Assembly: GCA_027475525.1 (NCBI GenBank)
Contig: JAMWFC010000114.1
Span: 830,702 to 894,701 of the forward strand
Source of the DNA: Macrolepiota albuminosa
Lineage: Eukaryota; Basidiomycota; Agaricomycetes; Agaricales; Agaricaceae
DNA: 64,000 nucleotides
Reading direction: 5' to 3'
Positions within the stretch are counted from its first letter, which is position 1. Each line of letters opens with the position of its first letter. Under the pieces are notes generated by a model that was not told the DNA's origin, did no database searches, and was given only the letters and a program-made list of their open reading frames with translations. The translations under genes and the position numbers were made by a program. Of this stretch, positions 31,950 to 43,211 are shown piece after piece.

Positions 31950-33480
31950 CTAGAGAGTGTGGTCAGCCAGGGAGAAGAAGTGAGCATCCTTTGAGACATC
32001 TGCCAAGGTAACCAGGAGGGTGCTCAAGAAGATCTGGCAGCCAAGGCAGCCCTGGCCTTGCATGCTCAAGAGAAAACTGGAGTAAAGTTTGTCTGCACTA
32101 ACAAGTGGTCTTTGGAAAATGGTCTTCTCATCTTTTGGGAGTGCATTTATGTTTCCAACCTGCCAGACCTCCAGAGGCAGATTGTAGAGCAGCATCATGA
32201 CTTTTGAGCTGGTCTCCCAGGATTACTAGTGGCCTCAGATGTTATGGTATATTGGCTCCTACACCTCCACCTGTGACCTCTGCCTTTGGACTAAGCCTTA
32301 TTGCCAGCCTCCTATGGGACAGCTTCATTCTTTGCCTATTCCAGCTGAGTGTTGGAGTGTGGCCTTGGTAGACTTCATTGTCAAGTTGCCAGACTCTTAT
32401 GGATATGATGCAATCATAGTGGTAGTAGATCTCTGTGGAAAGCATGCTCATTTTATTCCAACACATACTACTTGCTCTGCTATGGGTACCATTAATCTGT
32501 ACTGGAAGCATGTCTGGAAACTCTATGGGTTGTCAAATGCCTATGTCTCAGACTATGGACTCAGTTTGTGGCAGAATTTATCAGAGAACTGTATCACCTC
32601 CTTCATGTCAAACTCCACACTTCCACAGCCTACCACTCCCAGTCTGATGGCCAGACCAAGCATGTCAACCAAGGGCTAGAACAGTACCTCTAGCTTTTCT
32701 GCAATGAATGACAGGATGACTGGAATGACCTATTACTAGAGGCAGAGTTTCAATACAACAATCATGTACATGCTGCCACCCAGATGTCTCCTTTTCTTCT
32801 AGATACTGGTCAACACTCTCAGATGGGATTTGAGCCTTGTGGATGATCTTCAGAGAATAAAGCTGTCAACAAGTTCATAGATTAGATGAAGGCAGTCCAG
32901 GAGGAAGCCAAGGCTGCTTTAGCTAAGGCAAAGGATGTCATGGCCCACTACTATGATCATGGACAAACTCCAGCCACCAAGTACAAGTCTGGAGATCGAG
33001 TCTATCTGGATGCCTCTGACATTGCTACTACCAGACCTTCTCAGAAGCTCTCTTATTGCCATCTAAGACTCTTTCCTATAGTAAAGCAAGTAGGCCCACT
33101 AGCCTATTGACTCAAGCTGCCTAGTGAAATGAGTTGACTCCATCCAGTCTTCAATGTGGTGAAGCTCTCTCCTGCACCAGAGAATCTGATCCCAGGTCAA
33201 TGCCCACAGCCACCCCCACCTCCAGTTTTGGTAGACAACCAAGAAGAGTACAAAGTGGAGCAGATCCTAGACAGCCAACTCTTTAGCAACAAGCTTTAAT
33301 TCAAGGTCAAGTGAAAGGGCTATGGAATTGAGAACATCTTCTGAAAGCCACAAGAAAATGTCCATGCCCCTGCCTTGGTTCAGGAATTCTATCAATAGCA
33401 TCCCAATGCTTCTTAGGCAATCAGAGACCTTTATTCTCTTTCCAAGGTAGACCAGGCTATTCAGAACTACTTTTATCCAG
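31950..33480 (+). pseudogene. chromovirus integrase with C-terminal chromodomain
   Basis: A CDLCLWTKPYCQPPMGQL zinc-finger end, VALVDFIVKLPDSYGYDAII (first catalytic Asp), YVSDYGLSLW (second) and decayed VNQG-type residues lie at 32.2-32.7 kb. At 33.23-33.42 kb [35 protein letters not shown] and ALVQEFYQ make a recognisable chromodomain, the feature that directs chromovirus insertion to marked chromatin. The aromatic positions are partly lost to stops. Confidence 0.75.
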
Positions 33481-33500
33481 CATGTCAAGATACCGCACTC

Positions 33501-33514
33501 TAGAGGGGGGGTAA
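33501..33514 (+). promoter_or_regulatory. chromovirus polypurine tract
   Basis: AGAGGGGGGG followed by TAA directly before the 3' LTR; the site where plus-strand synthesis is primed. Confidence 0.65.
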
Positions 33515-33996
33515 TGTCAGGGAACTCCTCATTTCTTCCTTCTTTCACTCCCTATTCCTTTACTCTTCTTTCATTTATTTTCTTATTTCTTCTATCATTT
33601 TCATTTTGCTGTTTCTATTTTCTCAACATTATTTGTTAGTACTATTCTTAGCCATTGAGGTGCTCTGGTTTTTTAGCTATCATTCAGACAAGTGTGGATG
33701 GAGTTTGCCTTTTTGACTTCCAAAGTCCAGAGTTTTCCTGCCTTATTTGCACAGTTGTTTGTTTAGGCAATTTTTGAGTTTTTAAGGTTTTGTTGTACTG
33801 TACAGTTGTTTCCCATGCTTTAGAAGCCCCAGAAGTGTCCAGCCTGGCATAGGGAATCACTAGACTTGTTCTCTTTGGATCTTTCTCTCCCAAGTGAGTA
33901 GTTATTATAATATTGTCAGTATATACTCTAATACACTTTGGATCTTCCTCTGCCAGCTGTGTGACTAAGCCACAGCCTCTAGAGGTTGCCCTTAAA
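33515..33996 (+). repeat. chromovirus 3' LTR
   Basis: TGTCAGGGAACTCC...CCTTAAA. The final CA has become AA. Lacks the GGCCCTTCAG...TATAAG block of the 5' LTR and has a GTGAGTAGTTATTATAATA insertion. Confidence 0.85.
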
Positions 33997-34001
33997 CATG
34001 C

Positions 34002-35060
34002 ACACATCACGCATGCATCTCTAGTCTTGTTTATACATCTCTGAGAGAGTGACATACTTACAGATATTCTTACATACTCATACTAACAATCATAGGTACT
34101 TAAATCATTATATTTATACAAGTTATCCAGGTGTTTGTTGCATTTAAACAGTATTGTTGTGAACTAGAACTCTAACACAATGCAATATAGTCAATTATAC
34201 AAGACTGAGGATTAACTAATAGTCTGATCTTAGTGTGATCTTAGGCTTGATTTCTAACAAACTCTTTGAGATCTTGACAACACACTCACACAACTTGGCC
34301 AGGAATTCCAATACTTCAAAAAAACACCTTGCACTGATTATGTTACATGGGAACTTCCAAGTAAAGTTGCTGCTCAATCAGAAGTCAAAATGCAGAGTGG
34401 TAAAAAGAGTACAAAGATCAAAAATCTTTACAAAAGCAACAAAAATCAAGAATCCATGAATTGAATCTCAAGACAATCAAATTGCATAGTCTTGGTTACT
34501 ACATTGAGTGTATTAGATTGCATAAAACCACAGATAATTATTCAATTCAAACAGTGACTTTAAACTTTAATTATAGTATCTCTGCCACAAGTCTGACAGC
34601 TTTTTTTTTTACAGAAAGAATTAGCTTATCACCAAGTGAGACAAATTTTTCCTGTTATTCAGAAAAGTACCTATATACTTGGAATTGCAAAGTATGAACA
34701 TTGACAGCAGATTTTTAATTGCATGAAAGTGAAAGCCCCAACTTCAAAAAAAAGTAACAAATAGAAGCAACATTGTGACAATGATTTTATGCCACTTTGG
34801 CTTCAGTTCAATGAAAGTAAATATTTGCTCAATAGCTCTCCACAGCATCATCACATCATTGCACAAAATGTCTAATATCTTCTCATACTTCTACAACAGC
34901 ATGTAAAATTTCTTTGTCCACTCAGCACCAGTGCTTGTGCTTGTGCTCCTAGTAAAAAAGACAAGAATTATAAATTTTATAATGTTAGAATGTAAGATTC
35001 TTGTTTGCCCTACTCTGTATACTTTGAATAATGTGCTTACCAAAAACCTAGGTTTGTCAA
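34002..35060. other. AT-rich spacer with copia-LTR debris
   Basis: TAGTCAATTATACAAGACTGAGGATTAAC (about 34189) is a half-decayed copy of the copia LTR stem-loop. Otherwise only poly-A-rich sequence and short frames on both strands; no family recognised. Confidence 0.3.
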
Positions 35061-35337
35061 CTGAAATATGGTGATGTGCTTTTGTAGTGGTGGTATTGGC
35101 CACAAATCTACTCACAAAGCAACCAACACATTCTTATTAGACAAACACAGAAGTAATATAGCCCCTGTGCATGCAAATACCACTAGTACTACTACTAGTG
35201 AAACAATGAACTTGGAAAGACAACAACAGCTCCAAGTTGATGCAGAAACTAGCAGTGCACTATGGCTTTAATACAGAAAAGAGGAAACTCTGACAGATGA
35301 AGAAGAGGATTATGGCTATGAAAACCCAATTTATATT

Positions 35338-35491
35338 AACAGCTTCAAATTGAAGAGTCAGAAAGTGTCAGGGGACTCCTCATTTCTTCCTTCTTTCACT
35401 CTTTATTCCTTCATAACAGCTTCAAATTGAAGAGTCAGAAAGTGTCAGGGGACTCCTCATTTCTTCCTTCTTTCACTCTTTATTCCTTCAT
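35338..35491. repeat. 77-bp tandem duplication 11
   Basis: AACAGCTTCAAATTGAAGAG at 35338 recurs at 35415, offset 77. It spans the left edge of the solo LTR, so LTR plus host flank were duplicated together, which a transposition event would not do. Confidence 0.92.
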
Positions 35492-35964
35492 TCTTCCTTT
35501 ATTCATTTTTTTTTATTTCTGCTGTCATTCTTTTACTTTACTGTTTCTATTCTTTCAACACTATCTATTAGTACTATTCTTAGCTCTTGAGGTATTCTGG
35601 TTCTTTAGCTATTATTCATACAAGTGTGGGCCCTTCAGTACTGCATACAGACTGCTTATATAAGCCAGAGTTTGCCTTTTCTGACCTTCAAAGTCTGGAG
35701 TTTTCCTGTCTTATTTGTGCACTTGTTTGTTTAAGCAATTTTTGAGTTTTTAAGGTTTTGTTGTACTGTACAGTTGTTTCCCATGCTTTAGAAGTCCCAG
35801 AAGTGTCCAATCTGGCATAGGGAATCTCTAGAATTGTTCTCTTTAGATCTCTCTCTGTCAGATGAGTAGTTATTATAATATTGTTAGTATATACTCTAAT
35901 ACACTTTGGATCTCCCTCTGCTAGCTGTGTGACTGACCCATAGTCTCCAGAGGTCATCCTTACA
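35443..35964 (+). repeat. solo gypsy LTR, plus orientation
   Basis: TGTCAGGGGACTCC...GTCATCCTTACA, same family as the chromovirus LTR, including the GTGAGTAGTTATTATAATA block. Flanked by GAAAG and AAAAG (one mismatch). Confidence 0.8.
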
Positions 35965-36391
35965 AAAAGTGACAAATCCAGAAATGACTTGGACAACAAT
36001 AAATGTCAGAAAAACAGTGATGATTGTTTGAATGACAGATTGGGCTCTGAGGATAGAGAGGAAAATGCTGAGGATCTTGAGGATGAATGGAGCTATACAG
36101 AATTGTAACTTAGATAAACACATTGAAGTCATTGTATTATATTAATTATTTGAGGCTATCCTTGCCTTACATCTGAGATACCTGGAAATTAACATGCTAT
36201 ATAGTACTAGTTTTCTGTTAATGAAATTTCTCTGACTTACCTTTCTATTCTCATCATGCCTGGTGCATACTCAGCTGGCAGCATCTTATATACTGTTAAG
36301 TATGGGCCATTGCAAGCATGGAAATCTCAAGATCTTTAGCATTGACTAATTATATATAAAACAAATAAACAAATGCATTTTCATAAATATT

Positions 36392-36689
36392 ATCAAAAGA
36401 CTCCTCATTTCTTCCCTCTTTCACTCCTTATTCCTTCATTTTTCCTTCATTCTATTATTTTTTCTGTCATTCTTTTACTTTACTGCTTTTATTCTTTCAA
36501 CACTATTTATTAGTATTTTCAGCCTTTGAGGTACTCTGGTTTTCTAGGTATTATTCAAACAAGTGTGGCCTCTTCAATATCGCATACAAACTGCTTACAT
36601 AAGCCAGAGTTAGCCCTTTATTTGTGCAATTGTTTATTTAGGCAATTTTTGAGTTCTTTAAGGTTTTGTTGTCCTGTACAGTTGTTTCC
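36392..36689 (+). repeat. gypsy solo LTR, left part (right part at 44437-44632)
   Basis: Begins TATCAAAAGACTCCTCATTTC (mutated start) and runs to CAGTTGTTTCC, where copia element 3 is inserted. The LTR resumes ATGCTTTAGAGGCTCC at 44437 and ends GTTGCTTTTATA at about 44632. The TTTCC at both sides of the copia element is its target duplication. Confidence 0.7.
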
Positions 36690-36899
36690 TGTAAGACCTA
36701 AAACACAATAAGTAAAATTCTGTATACATGTAGCAATTAGAGTCCAGCTATAAAAGAAAAAGGAAAAAGAAGAAGTCACAGCCTCAGTATGTGTGTCAAG
36801 AGACAAAGAAGCAACTGAGGTATGAATTAGTCTGACATCAGTTTAAATAGTATAGTACATATAAGTCTTGTAAAAAAGCAGACTCTAAAGTCCAATACA
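36690..36899 (-). repeat. copia element 3, 3' LTR (210 bp)
   Basis: TGTAAGACC...CCAATACA. Shares CACAGCCTCAGTATG, TCAAGAGACAAAGAAGCAAC and AGTTTAAATAGTATAGTACAT with the right LTR. No clear polypurine tract precedes it. Confidence 0.7.
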
Positions 36900-37000
36900 A
36901 TTTCATTTGCAAATAAGTAGAGAAGGAATGTATACAAAAAAGAAAAATTATTGATGAACCAGGCCCAGTTCAGATATAAATCAGTAATGAAGAATGTGAA

Positions 37001-37826
37001 GCAAAGTCTTTGTTATAATGTCAGCCACTATGGTGTCTATGAAAATCCACATTGGTTTGAAAGAACCAGTCTGAATGTGTTCCTGAATAAAATAATAATA
37101 AATGTCAATATGTTTTGAGCAGAAAGAAGTGGCCTCAGAGGTTCATATGTTGATTGCGCTTTTGTTGTCACACAAAAGCAGGAATGGGATGGAGATGAGG
37201 AGACAAAAAGAGCATAAAAGTTGCCAAATTCAAATGCTTTCACATAAAGCATGAGTCAACAACATATACTCAGCTTTTGTCAAGAATAAAGCAACTGTAA
37301 AGCTTCTTTGAGGACCTATCCTGTTCAACATGGATGCCCAGATAAAGCATTGTGAGACTCATATCAATAACGTCAAAATGTTCATTCAGTTTCCAAATAA
37401 GCCATTCATATAAAGGAATAGAGTTGGTTGCATTCAATCCATCATCAACATGAAGACAGATAATGATGAAAAGGGCCAGAACTGTCATCTGACATTGAGA
37501 TAGTAGGATCAGGAGGAGAAGAAAAATAACCAGTAAAAACTGCATGATCTATATTACATCAGAAGAGGCCCAGATTGTGCAGAGCACAATGGATGGCCTC
37601 ATACCATTTGTGAGAGGATTGCTTGGGGCCATATAAGGCACAAAGGAGGCAATATGTAGTTGATTTATTAGCTTCAAAGAAGCCCAGAATTTGTTTACAG
37701 TAGACTTTATAGGAGAGAGGTGCATTTAGAAATGCAGTTTTAACATTGAAAGTAAAGAGATAAATGTCATGTTGGATTGCATATGCTAGGAGTAAGTGAA
37801 TGCTCATTATTCAAGCCACCAGAGCA
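37001..37826 (-). pseudogene. copia element 3: RT 3' part and RNase H
   Basis: ALVA..MSIHLLLAYAIQHD, LFTFNVKTAFLNAPLS (the usual Asp of VDVKTAFL is Asn), CALYGPKQSSHKWYEA, then ICLHVDDGLNATNS (HVDD active site) and DMSLTMLYLGIHVEQD. RNase H pieces LTKAEYMLLTHA, a displaced CDNKSAIN region and QTGSFKPMW..IDTIVADIITK lie downstream in shifting frames. Confidence 0.7.
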
Positions 37827-37828
37827 TA

Positions 37829-39019
37829 CAGTAGCTCAAAAAACTGTCTCACTGTTTCATACTTTTTGAAAGATGACATTGGCATGAAGGATGGGAAGTA
37901 CCTAAAATTCTGATTAAATCATGTAAAATACTATGGCATTGTAGCTACAGATCATGTTTAGCATTATATGATTTAAATCAAAACTGATGGAGCAATAGCC
38001 ATTTTAAAATATTCACTCATTGGGACAGTTTTTTGAGCATTTCTAATTTTTCAGGTTTATTCCTGTTTGAGTCAGAAACAAGGTAAGTTGCATGTGGGAA
38101 TACAGACAGAGTCATATGACCATGTTTGGATATATTTGAAAGTGGTTCAAGTTGGTTGATCTACATCTTGATCTTCAACCACCATTATAGAATCTATTCC
38201 TCCTGCACAATGCTCTACTGTTGCTTCTATTCTTGCTCAAGGGTATTCTCTGCATCAGATTGGGGCTCAAACTGGTCTAGGGAAGTCTACTATTGGGAGA
38301 ATTGATAAAGAGTTGGAGATGGACAAGGAAAACCATCCTGGAGGCTGTCCTGCTAAGCTTATTCCACATGATAAACAGGCTGTTGTTCAACAAATCTCAA
38401 CTAAAAGATTTGATATAGCTGGCCAGGCCACCAATTTTATCAACAACATTATTTCCAACCCTGTCTCTTCCCAGACTGATGGGTTGGAATGGGGTAGGAA
38501 AGCTTGTGGAGGTGGTGGAGATCATGAATGCAGAACAGTATTGTGAAATTTTGGATAATGGAGCAAAGGAGAGCTTTGAGAAGTTGGAGATGGAGGAGGG
38601 TGTCCACTACTTTCAACAGGACAATGACCCCAAACACAACTCCAAGAGGGCTGACAAGTAGTTTGAGGACAACAACTTTGATGTCTTTTAGTGGCCAGCC
38701 CAATCCTCTGATCTCAACCCTATTGAATATCTCTGAGAGTACCTCAAGGAGCAACTTAGGCAGTATGAAACACCTCTTCATGGTGTGCATGAATTATAGC
38801 AAAGGAGTGGGATGAAATACCACCAGAGGTATGCCAAAGACTAATTGAAAGCCTCCTTCAGTTTTGATCTAAATTACATAATCCTAAATGTGATCTGTAG
38901 CTATGATGCCATAGCATTTTATATGATTTAATCAGGATTTTAAGTACTTCCCATCCTTCATGCCAATGTCATCTTTCAAAAGAGTGTATGAAACATTGGA
39001 ACAGTTTTTTGAGCCAATG
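37829..39019 (+). mobile_element. Tc1-like element 3, internally deleted, inserted in copia element 3
   Basis: CAGTAGCTC...GAGCCAATG ends between TA dinucleotides (37827-37828 and 39020-39021). The flanking copia RT reads VAQGFSQRPKDYGTIY on one side and ALVA.. on the other, so the TA again belongs to a Tyr codon. The inner half of the right terminal repeat is lost. Confidence 0.85.
38190..38850 (+). pseudogene. Tc1 transposase, deleted (element 3)
   Basis: The DNA-binding part (SIPPAQCSTVASILAQGYSL-like start, KELEMDKENHPGGCPAKLIP) ends at NPVSSQTD and jumps directly to LEWG, so the segment with the first catalytic Asp is deleted. HYFQQDNDPKHNS (second Asp) and SSDLNPIEYL remain, followed by stops. 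Confidence 0.7.
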
Positions 39020-39021
39020 TA

Positions 39022-39592
39022 TATGGTGCCATAGTCCTTGGGTCTCTGGCTAAAGCCCTGAGCTACTAAGCAAGCTTTTTTTTGGCCACAAATTACAGAT
39101 CTTTCAAGATCAAGCTTAAAAGCATAGACCCAGCAAACTACAATTGGTCAATGTTTTTTTGGCCACAAATTACAGATCTTTCAAGATCAAGCTTAAAAGC
39201 ATAGACCCAGCAAACTACAATTGGTCAATGACCTGGAGGTAGAGGTGTGACTTGAAAAACACCATTAGCTCAAAGACTGTCATTTTACATTGCATGGCAG
39301 CATGCCAGATGTCTGCATCAGGTTGATGAATGGCTTCATTATAGCTTTTAGATGGTTTAGAAGTGTCCAGTAATCTTGATAAATGTGTGGGAAGAGATCA
39401 GGACCATGAGTGAGTAAAGCTTTGAATTTCATTATCATAGCATACTCAATACTTGCTGAGTCATCAAAATTAGTAGCAAAGGATTCAGCAGCTAATAAGC
39501 TTGCAAAATCAAAAATGGCAAGAGAGCTCTGTTTGAGGAGAACATGACAAGCATCATAGTTTGCACAATAATGAATTAGATGGGCATTACAT
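39022..39592 (-). pseudogene. copia element 3: RT 5' part
   Basis: Minus strand next to the Tc1 end reads KACLVAQGFSQRPKDYGTIY, the start of the RT palm. Farther out, RT N-terminal and linker sequence is too broken to follow, helped by the 77-bp duplication. Confidence 0.55.
39077..39230. repeat. 77-bp tandem duplication 12
   Basis: TTTTTTTGGCCACAAATTAC at 39077 recurs at 39154, offset 77, in the RT of copia element 3. Confidence 0.9.
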
Positions 39593-41150
39593 TCAGCTAG
39601 CTCTTTGGCCTTTGCTTTTCATCATTTGAATGATGGTGCAATGAAGATAAGTAGGAAGAGAAGTGGGTGAAACAGGTGAAGAACATGAAGAGGAATTGAG
39701 TGAGGCTGAGAAGGGAGGACGAGAAGCAGAGATTTGGGAAGGAGTTGACAATGGCCAAGATGATGAAAATTGTGTAGGAGAGGAAGAACATATAGGTGGC
39801 ATACAAAGAAGTCTTAAAGAAGAGGATTGCTGAATCTGTTAAGAATAAAGTTGGCCAGGAGTATTTTCATCAAAGATGACATTATGAGAAAAGAAATATT
39901 TTCCATGCAAATTATGGACTCTGTATCCCAGCTTATATTTATCATACCCAACAAAAATAGCCTCAAAACAACGTGAAGATCTCTTGGCTTTTATCTCACC
40001 TAGATAGAAAACAAAACACTGACAACCCCAGACTCTAAGGTGTGACAAATCTGGTTTTTTGCCCTCTATAATAGAATATGGCATGTTCAAAGCAGGAAGT
40101 ATCAAGGTTGGAAGATGATTTCAGAGATACTGGGCAGTAAGCATTGTGTCTCCTAAAAAAAAAAGCAGAAGGCCAGCCCAAGCCATAAGAGACTGAGCAG
40201 TGTCCTCAATAGTACAAATATAGTGTTCTGCTTTGCTGTTTTGTTAGTGTGCATAAAGAGCTGTATGTTGATGAACTATTCCTCTAGATTCAAGATAGGT
40301 CTGAAATATGTCTTCAACAAATTTCTTTGCATTATCAAATTGGATAGATTTAATTAGATTACCAGACTTAAGTTGCCAACTAGCCTCAATGCACTTAAAG
40401 TGGTTGAGAGCCTGTGAATGTGCCAATAGAAGAGCGGTACTCTCATAATTCAAAAAATTATTAAGCAATGAATAAAAAAAAAAGAGTGTGCATGGCCATT
40501 TGAAAATAAAGTGGAAAAAGGACCACATGAGTTCATGTGAATAAGTTCACAAACTTTTGTGGCATAATGTTGGAAATTATTGTAAGGATGGGCTGGACAC
40601 TTTTCAAGAATGCAAGGGATGCATTTGTTGTTGGTAAAAGATTCCACATAGTCAATCCCAGTAGCATAGTTCTTAGTCAGAATATCATATGTTACATCCT
40701 GTCCCAGATGACCAAAACAATGATGTTATAATTTGGAGGTTACAATGACATTTGGAAAAAAACTTAAAAAAGAAATAAGTGCCAATACTGCAGAAAATAA
40801 AACATTCTTGACTGGCAAAACAAAATCACAAAAGAGAAAAGAAAGATGATGATGAACAGTGGCTTGAAGGAAGGGACCATGCAGTGATTTCAAAAAAGAA
40901 GGGAAAAAAATAGAAGTGGAGTTTTTTTTTAAAAACTAATTTTAAGTCATTTTTCACCATGGAGCTGACAAAAAGGAGATTAATAGCAATGTATGGTGAA
41001 TGGAGACAATCTTTGAGTACAATAATTATATTCTTGCTGTCAACATAAGTCTGAAAATGTGCCTTGCCCCTTTTGAAGGTTTTTAATACACTACAATTCA
41101 CAGTTTCAACTAGAGTTGCATCAGAAGAGTTGTAAGAGTATGTGAGTAGT
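39593..41150 (-). pseudogene. copia element 3: protease end, integrase and linker
   Basis: From upstream to downstream on the minus strand: an LKDCLHSPYIAINLLFVSSM protease/pre-integrase stretch, CIPCILEKCPAHPYNNF (zinc-binding end), ELIHMNSCGPF (first catalytic Asp replaced by Asn), SIQFDNAKKFVEDIF (second Asp present), RGIVHQHTALYAH, then MPYSIIEGKKPDLSHLRVWG and AIFVGYDKYKLGYRVHN, the conserved copia integrase end. A Ser/Thr/Pro-rich linker follows at about 39.6-39.8 kb. Confidence 0.7.
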
Positions 41151-42816
41151 GTAGCCAGAGTCAAGTAATGTGTTGAAACAGTTGAAAAAAGAAGCCAAAA
41201 TATGTGGCTTTATAGAATGTAAAAAAGTCAGAGTAAGGAGAATCTAAGGACTCATGTTGCATGGTAACATAGGCAGTGAAATGCATGTCATTGTTGTTGT
41301 CTGCAGGTGATATATCTAATTCTTCAATTTTGTCAATAAAAAGTACTGAAGCGGGTAAATGCTCTGTGTCCACAACTGCAGCATTAGCTTGAAGATGTAA
41401 TCAAGGATTGTCACAATGATTTTTCATCCCTCCACTCTTTGACCAGCATTTGTCAATTGTATGTCCATACATATTACAGTTTGTGCATTGAATATAATTA
41501 CAGGTTGCATTGATGTTCACAGAAGATGTGTTTGTCATGTTGTCATTAGTTGTTAGCAGAGAAAACATTGATGGTCATTAAAGCTCTTGAATGATTCAAC
41601 ATATTCACATGTCTTTTGTCAGCTACGATATTAAGAACATAAGTAGCCAGTAGGTCAAAGTTATAGAGGCCATCAGGGCCAGCAATCTCTTATGAATAAT
41701 GAACTTTTTTTTAAGTATCTCCCAGGCATTGCCTTGAGTAGGAAGACCATCAACAAATTTTTGAATGTGTTGCCACAGAGTAAAGTCTTAAAGAGTCTCT
41801 GCAAATTGGTGAACTGTGATGTGCCATTGTTGAATATAGATATTGACTGAGTTTAGAGCTGCCCTAAAATTGAATACTTTAGCTTTCATGAACTCTACTG
41901 CAGAAGCACTGCCTACTTCAAATTGCTCTCAAAGAAAAGATAAAAAATCATGCAATATACAAATAGAAAGGTTGTAGAGACCATCATGTTTAGGTAGTAA
42001 GGAGTCTCAAATTTTCTGTGAGAGATGCCCCACTAAACAATGCTCCACTATGTTATCATTGTGCCAAAAATTTAGTAGGCCTCAGCCTCATCTGAGATGA
42101 AATCAAAATCATAGTAGGGAGGATTGACAAGTTGGATCGCAAAGATCCTCAACTCTAGGAATTTTGCAGATATGTCTATGGAGACTAATGCTAGTAATGA
42201 TCTGAATGACCATGGATTTCTATGATACCTACTCTGTAGCTAAGCAAAGAATCAGTATAGTAGCTAATGATGAATGTTTTGTATCACCAAGTGGAACTTC
42301 AGTATAATAAGTTAGAAAGGTAAAAGCAGAAGGAGTAGATAAAGAATAATAAGAAACTGGTTGTTGAAAAACCTTGTGCAGCATATGATTTGAGACAGGA
42401 ACATTGTTACTAAGAGAAGGAAAAGAATGAAACTGATTGGATGTATAAGTATCAGGACGAATGTTGGTTGGAGAAGTTACATAATTTAGGTCAGAGTATA
42501 CTGAGTAGGAAGTATGAGATCTGAAGAGTAGTAAATTTATGTTTTGTAATTGAATTGAAGGTGGATATGGAGAGGAATGAAAATATTCTGGATGCACAGA
42601 ATTAGGACAAAAACTCATGTAAGGTATATCATGGTGAGACATGAAAGAGGATTGGTGATTCAAAAAAAGTTCTGATTCTGTGGAGGTGGTAAAAAAATTA
42701 GTTGTTTGTTGATATTGTAAAATGTAAAAGAAGGAGAGGGTAGAACAGAGGGTGGTTGTACTGGACAACAAGAAGATGGAGCATGAAAAGATAGAAAGCA
42801 ATTTGTTTGTAGTCAA
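41151..42816 (-). pseudogene. copia element 3: gag and protease start
   Basis: The protease active site LLDSGYTTHILL lies at about 41140-41170. Zinc knuckle CTNCNMYGHTIDKCWSKSGG (CX2CX4HX4C intact) lies at about 41400-41480. A capsid-like region (41.5-42.2 kb) is broken by stops. The gag N-terminus (42229-42816) is an open, Ser/Pro/Tyr/His-rich low-complexity frame. Confidence 0.6.
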
Positions 42817-43200
42817 TATAATTGGGAAGTATTAAAAAATCTATTGTTTTGAAAAGTAGCTGAAGATGAAGCATTAAAGATATTTAAAACAAAATTAGAA
42901 GAATGAGAATACAGCATCAGTGATAGGTTCTTTGATCATTGAGTTGTTCAATCAAGTCCTAGGATGGCCAGAGGCAGATAATACTTTATCAGGATTGGCA
43001 GACTATAGATGTTGAGAGGATTGTTGATCTCCACTTGGAGAGGAAAACATGATCAAAATTAAGTGACAAAAAATGCCAACAACAATCAATGATATAATGA
43101 GTGACAATGAAAAGATTGGTGATGTGGAGGCAGCCACACGTTATAGAAGACAAATGAAAAAGTTGTTTCCACTTTGTATATACAGATGGTCATAAAAGAA

Positions 43201-43211
43201 AGCTCATAATC
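43201..43211 (-). promoter_or_regulatory. copia element 3 primer binding site, half-tRNA-iMet type
   Basis: GATTATGAGCT directly follows the LTR end ...TTACA; it differs from GGTTATGAGCC at two positions. Confidence 0.5.

Larger units (their letters stand above)
27673..33996 (+). mobile_element. gypsy/Ty3 chromovirus, full length but decayed
   Basis: LTRs 27673-28128 and 33515-33996 (TGTCAG...CCCTTA(C/A)A) lie between perfect CATGC target duplications (27668-27672 and 33997-34001). Order gag, protease, RT, RNase H, integrase, chromodomain marks a Ty3/gypsy chromovirus. Many in-frame TGA and TAG codons, mostly where Trp, Arg or Gln is expected, make it inactive. The 3' LTR has lost the TATAAG part and gained about 60 bases that also occur in the solo LTRs at 35.4 and 47.0 kb, so the two LTRs are not simple twins. 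Confidence 0.9.
35068..36110 (+). pseudogene. acidic ORF remnant, interrupted by a solo gypsy LTR
   Basis: Not recognised. A Ser/Thr- and Gln-rich frame (NLERQQQLQVDAETSSALWL, then a TAA) continues EETLTDEEEDYGYENPIYIN up to the LTR. Past it, an acidic tail follows (CLNDRLGSEDREENAEDLED..SYTEL, stop about 36108). The acidic D/E-rich composition on both sides suggests one original exon. The LTR target duplication (GAAAG/AAAAG) marks the insertion. Confidence 0.35.

Noticed and set aside
27673..33996. Possible viral origin of the reverse transcriptase region
   Set aside because: LTRs, target duplications, gag-PR-RT-RH-IN order and chromodomain identify a fungal Ty3/gypsy retrotransposon; no envelope gene is present.
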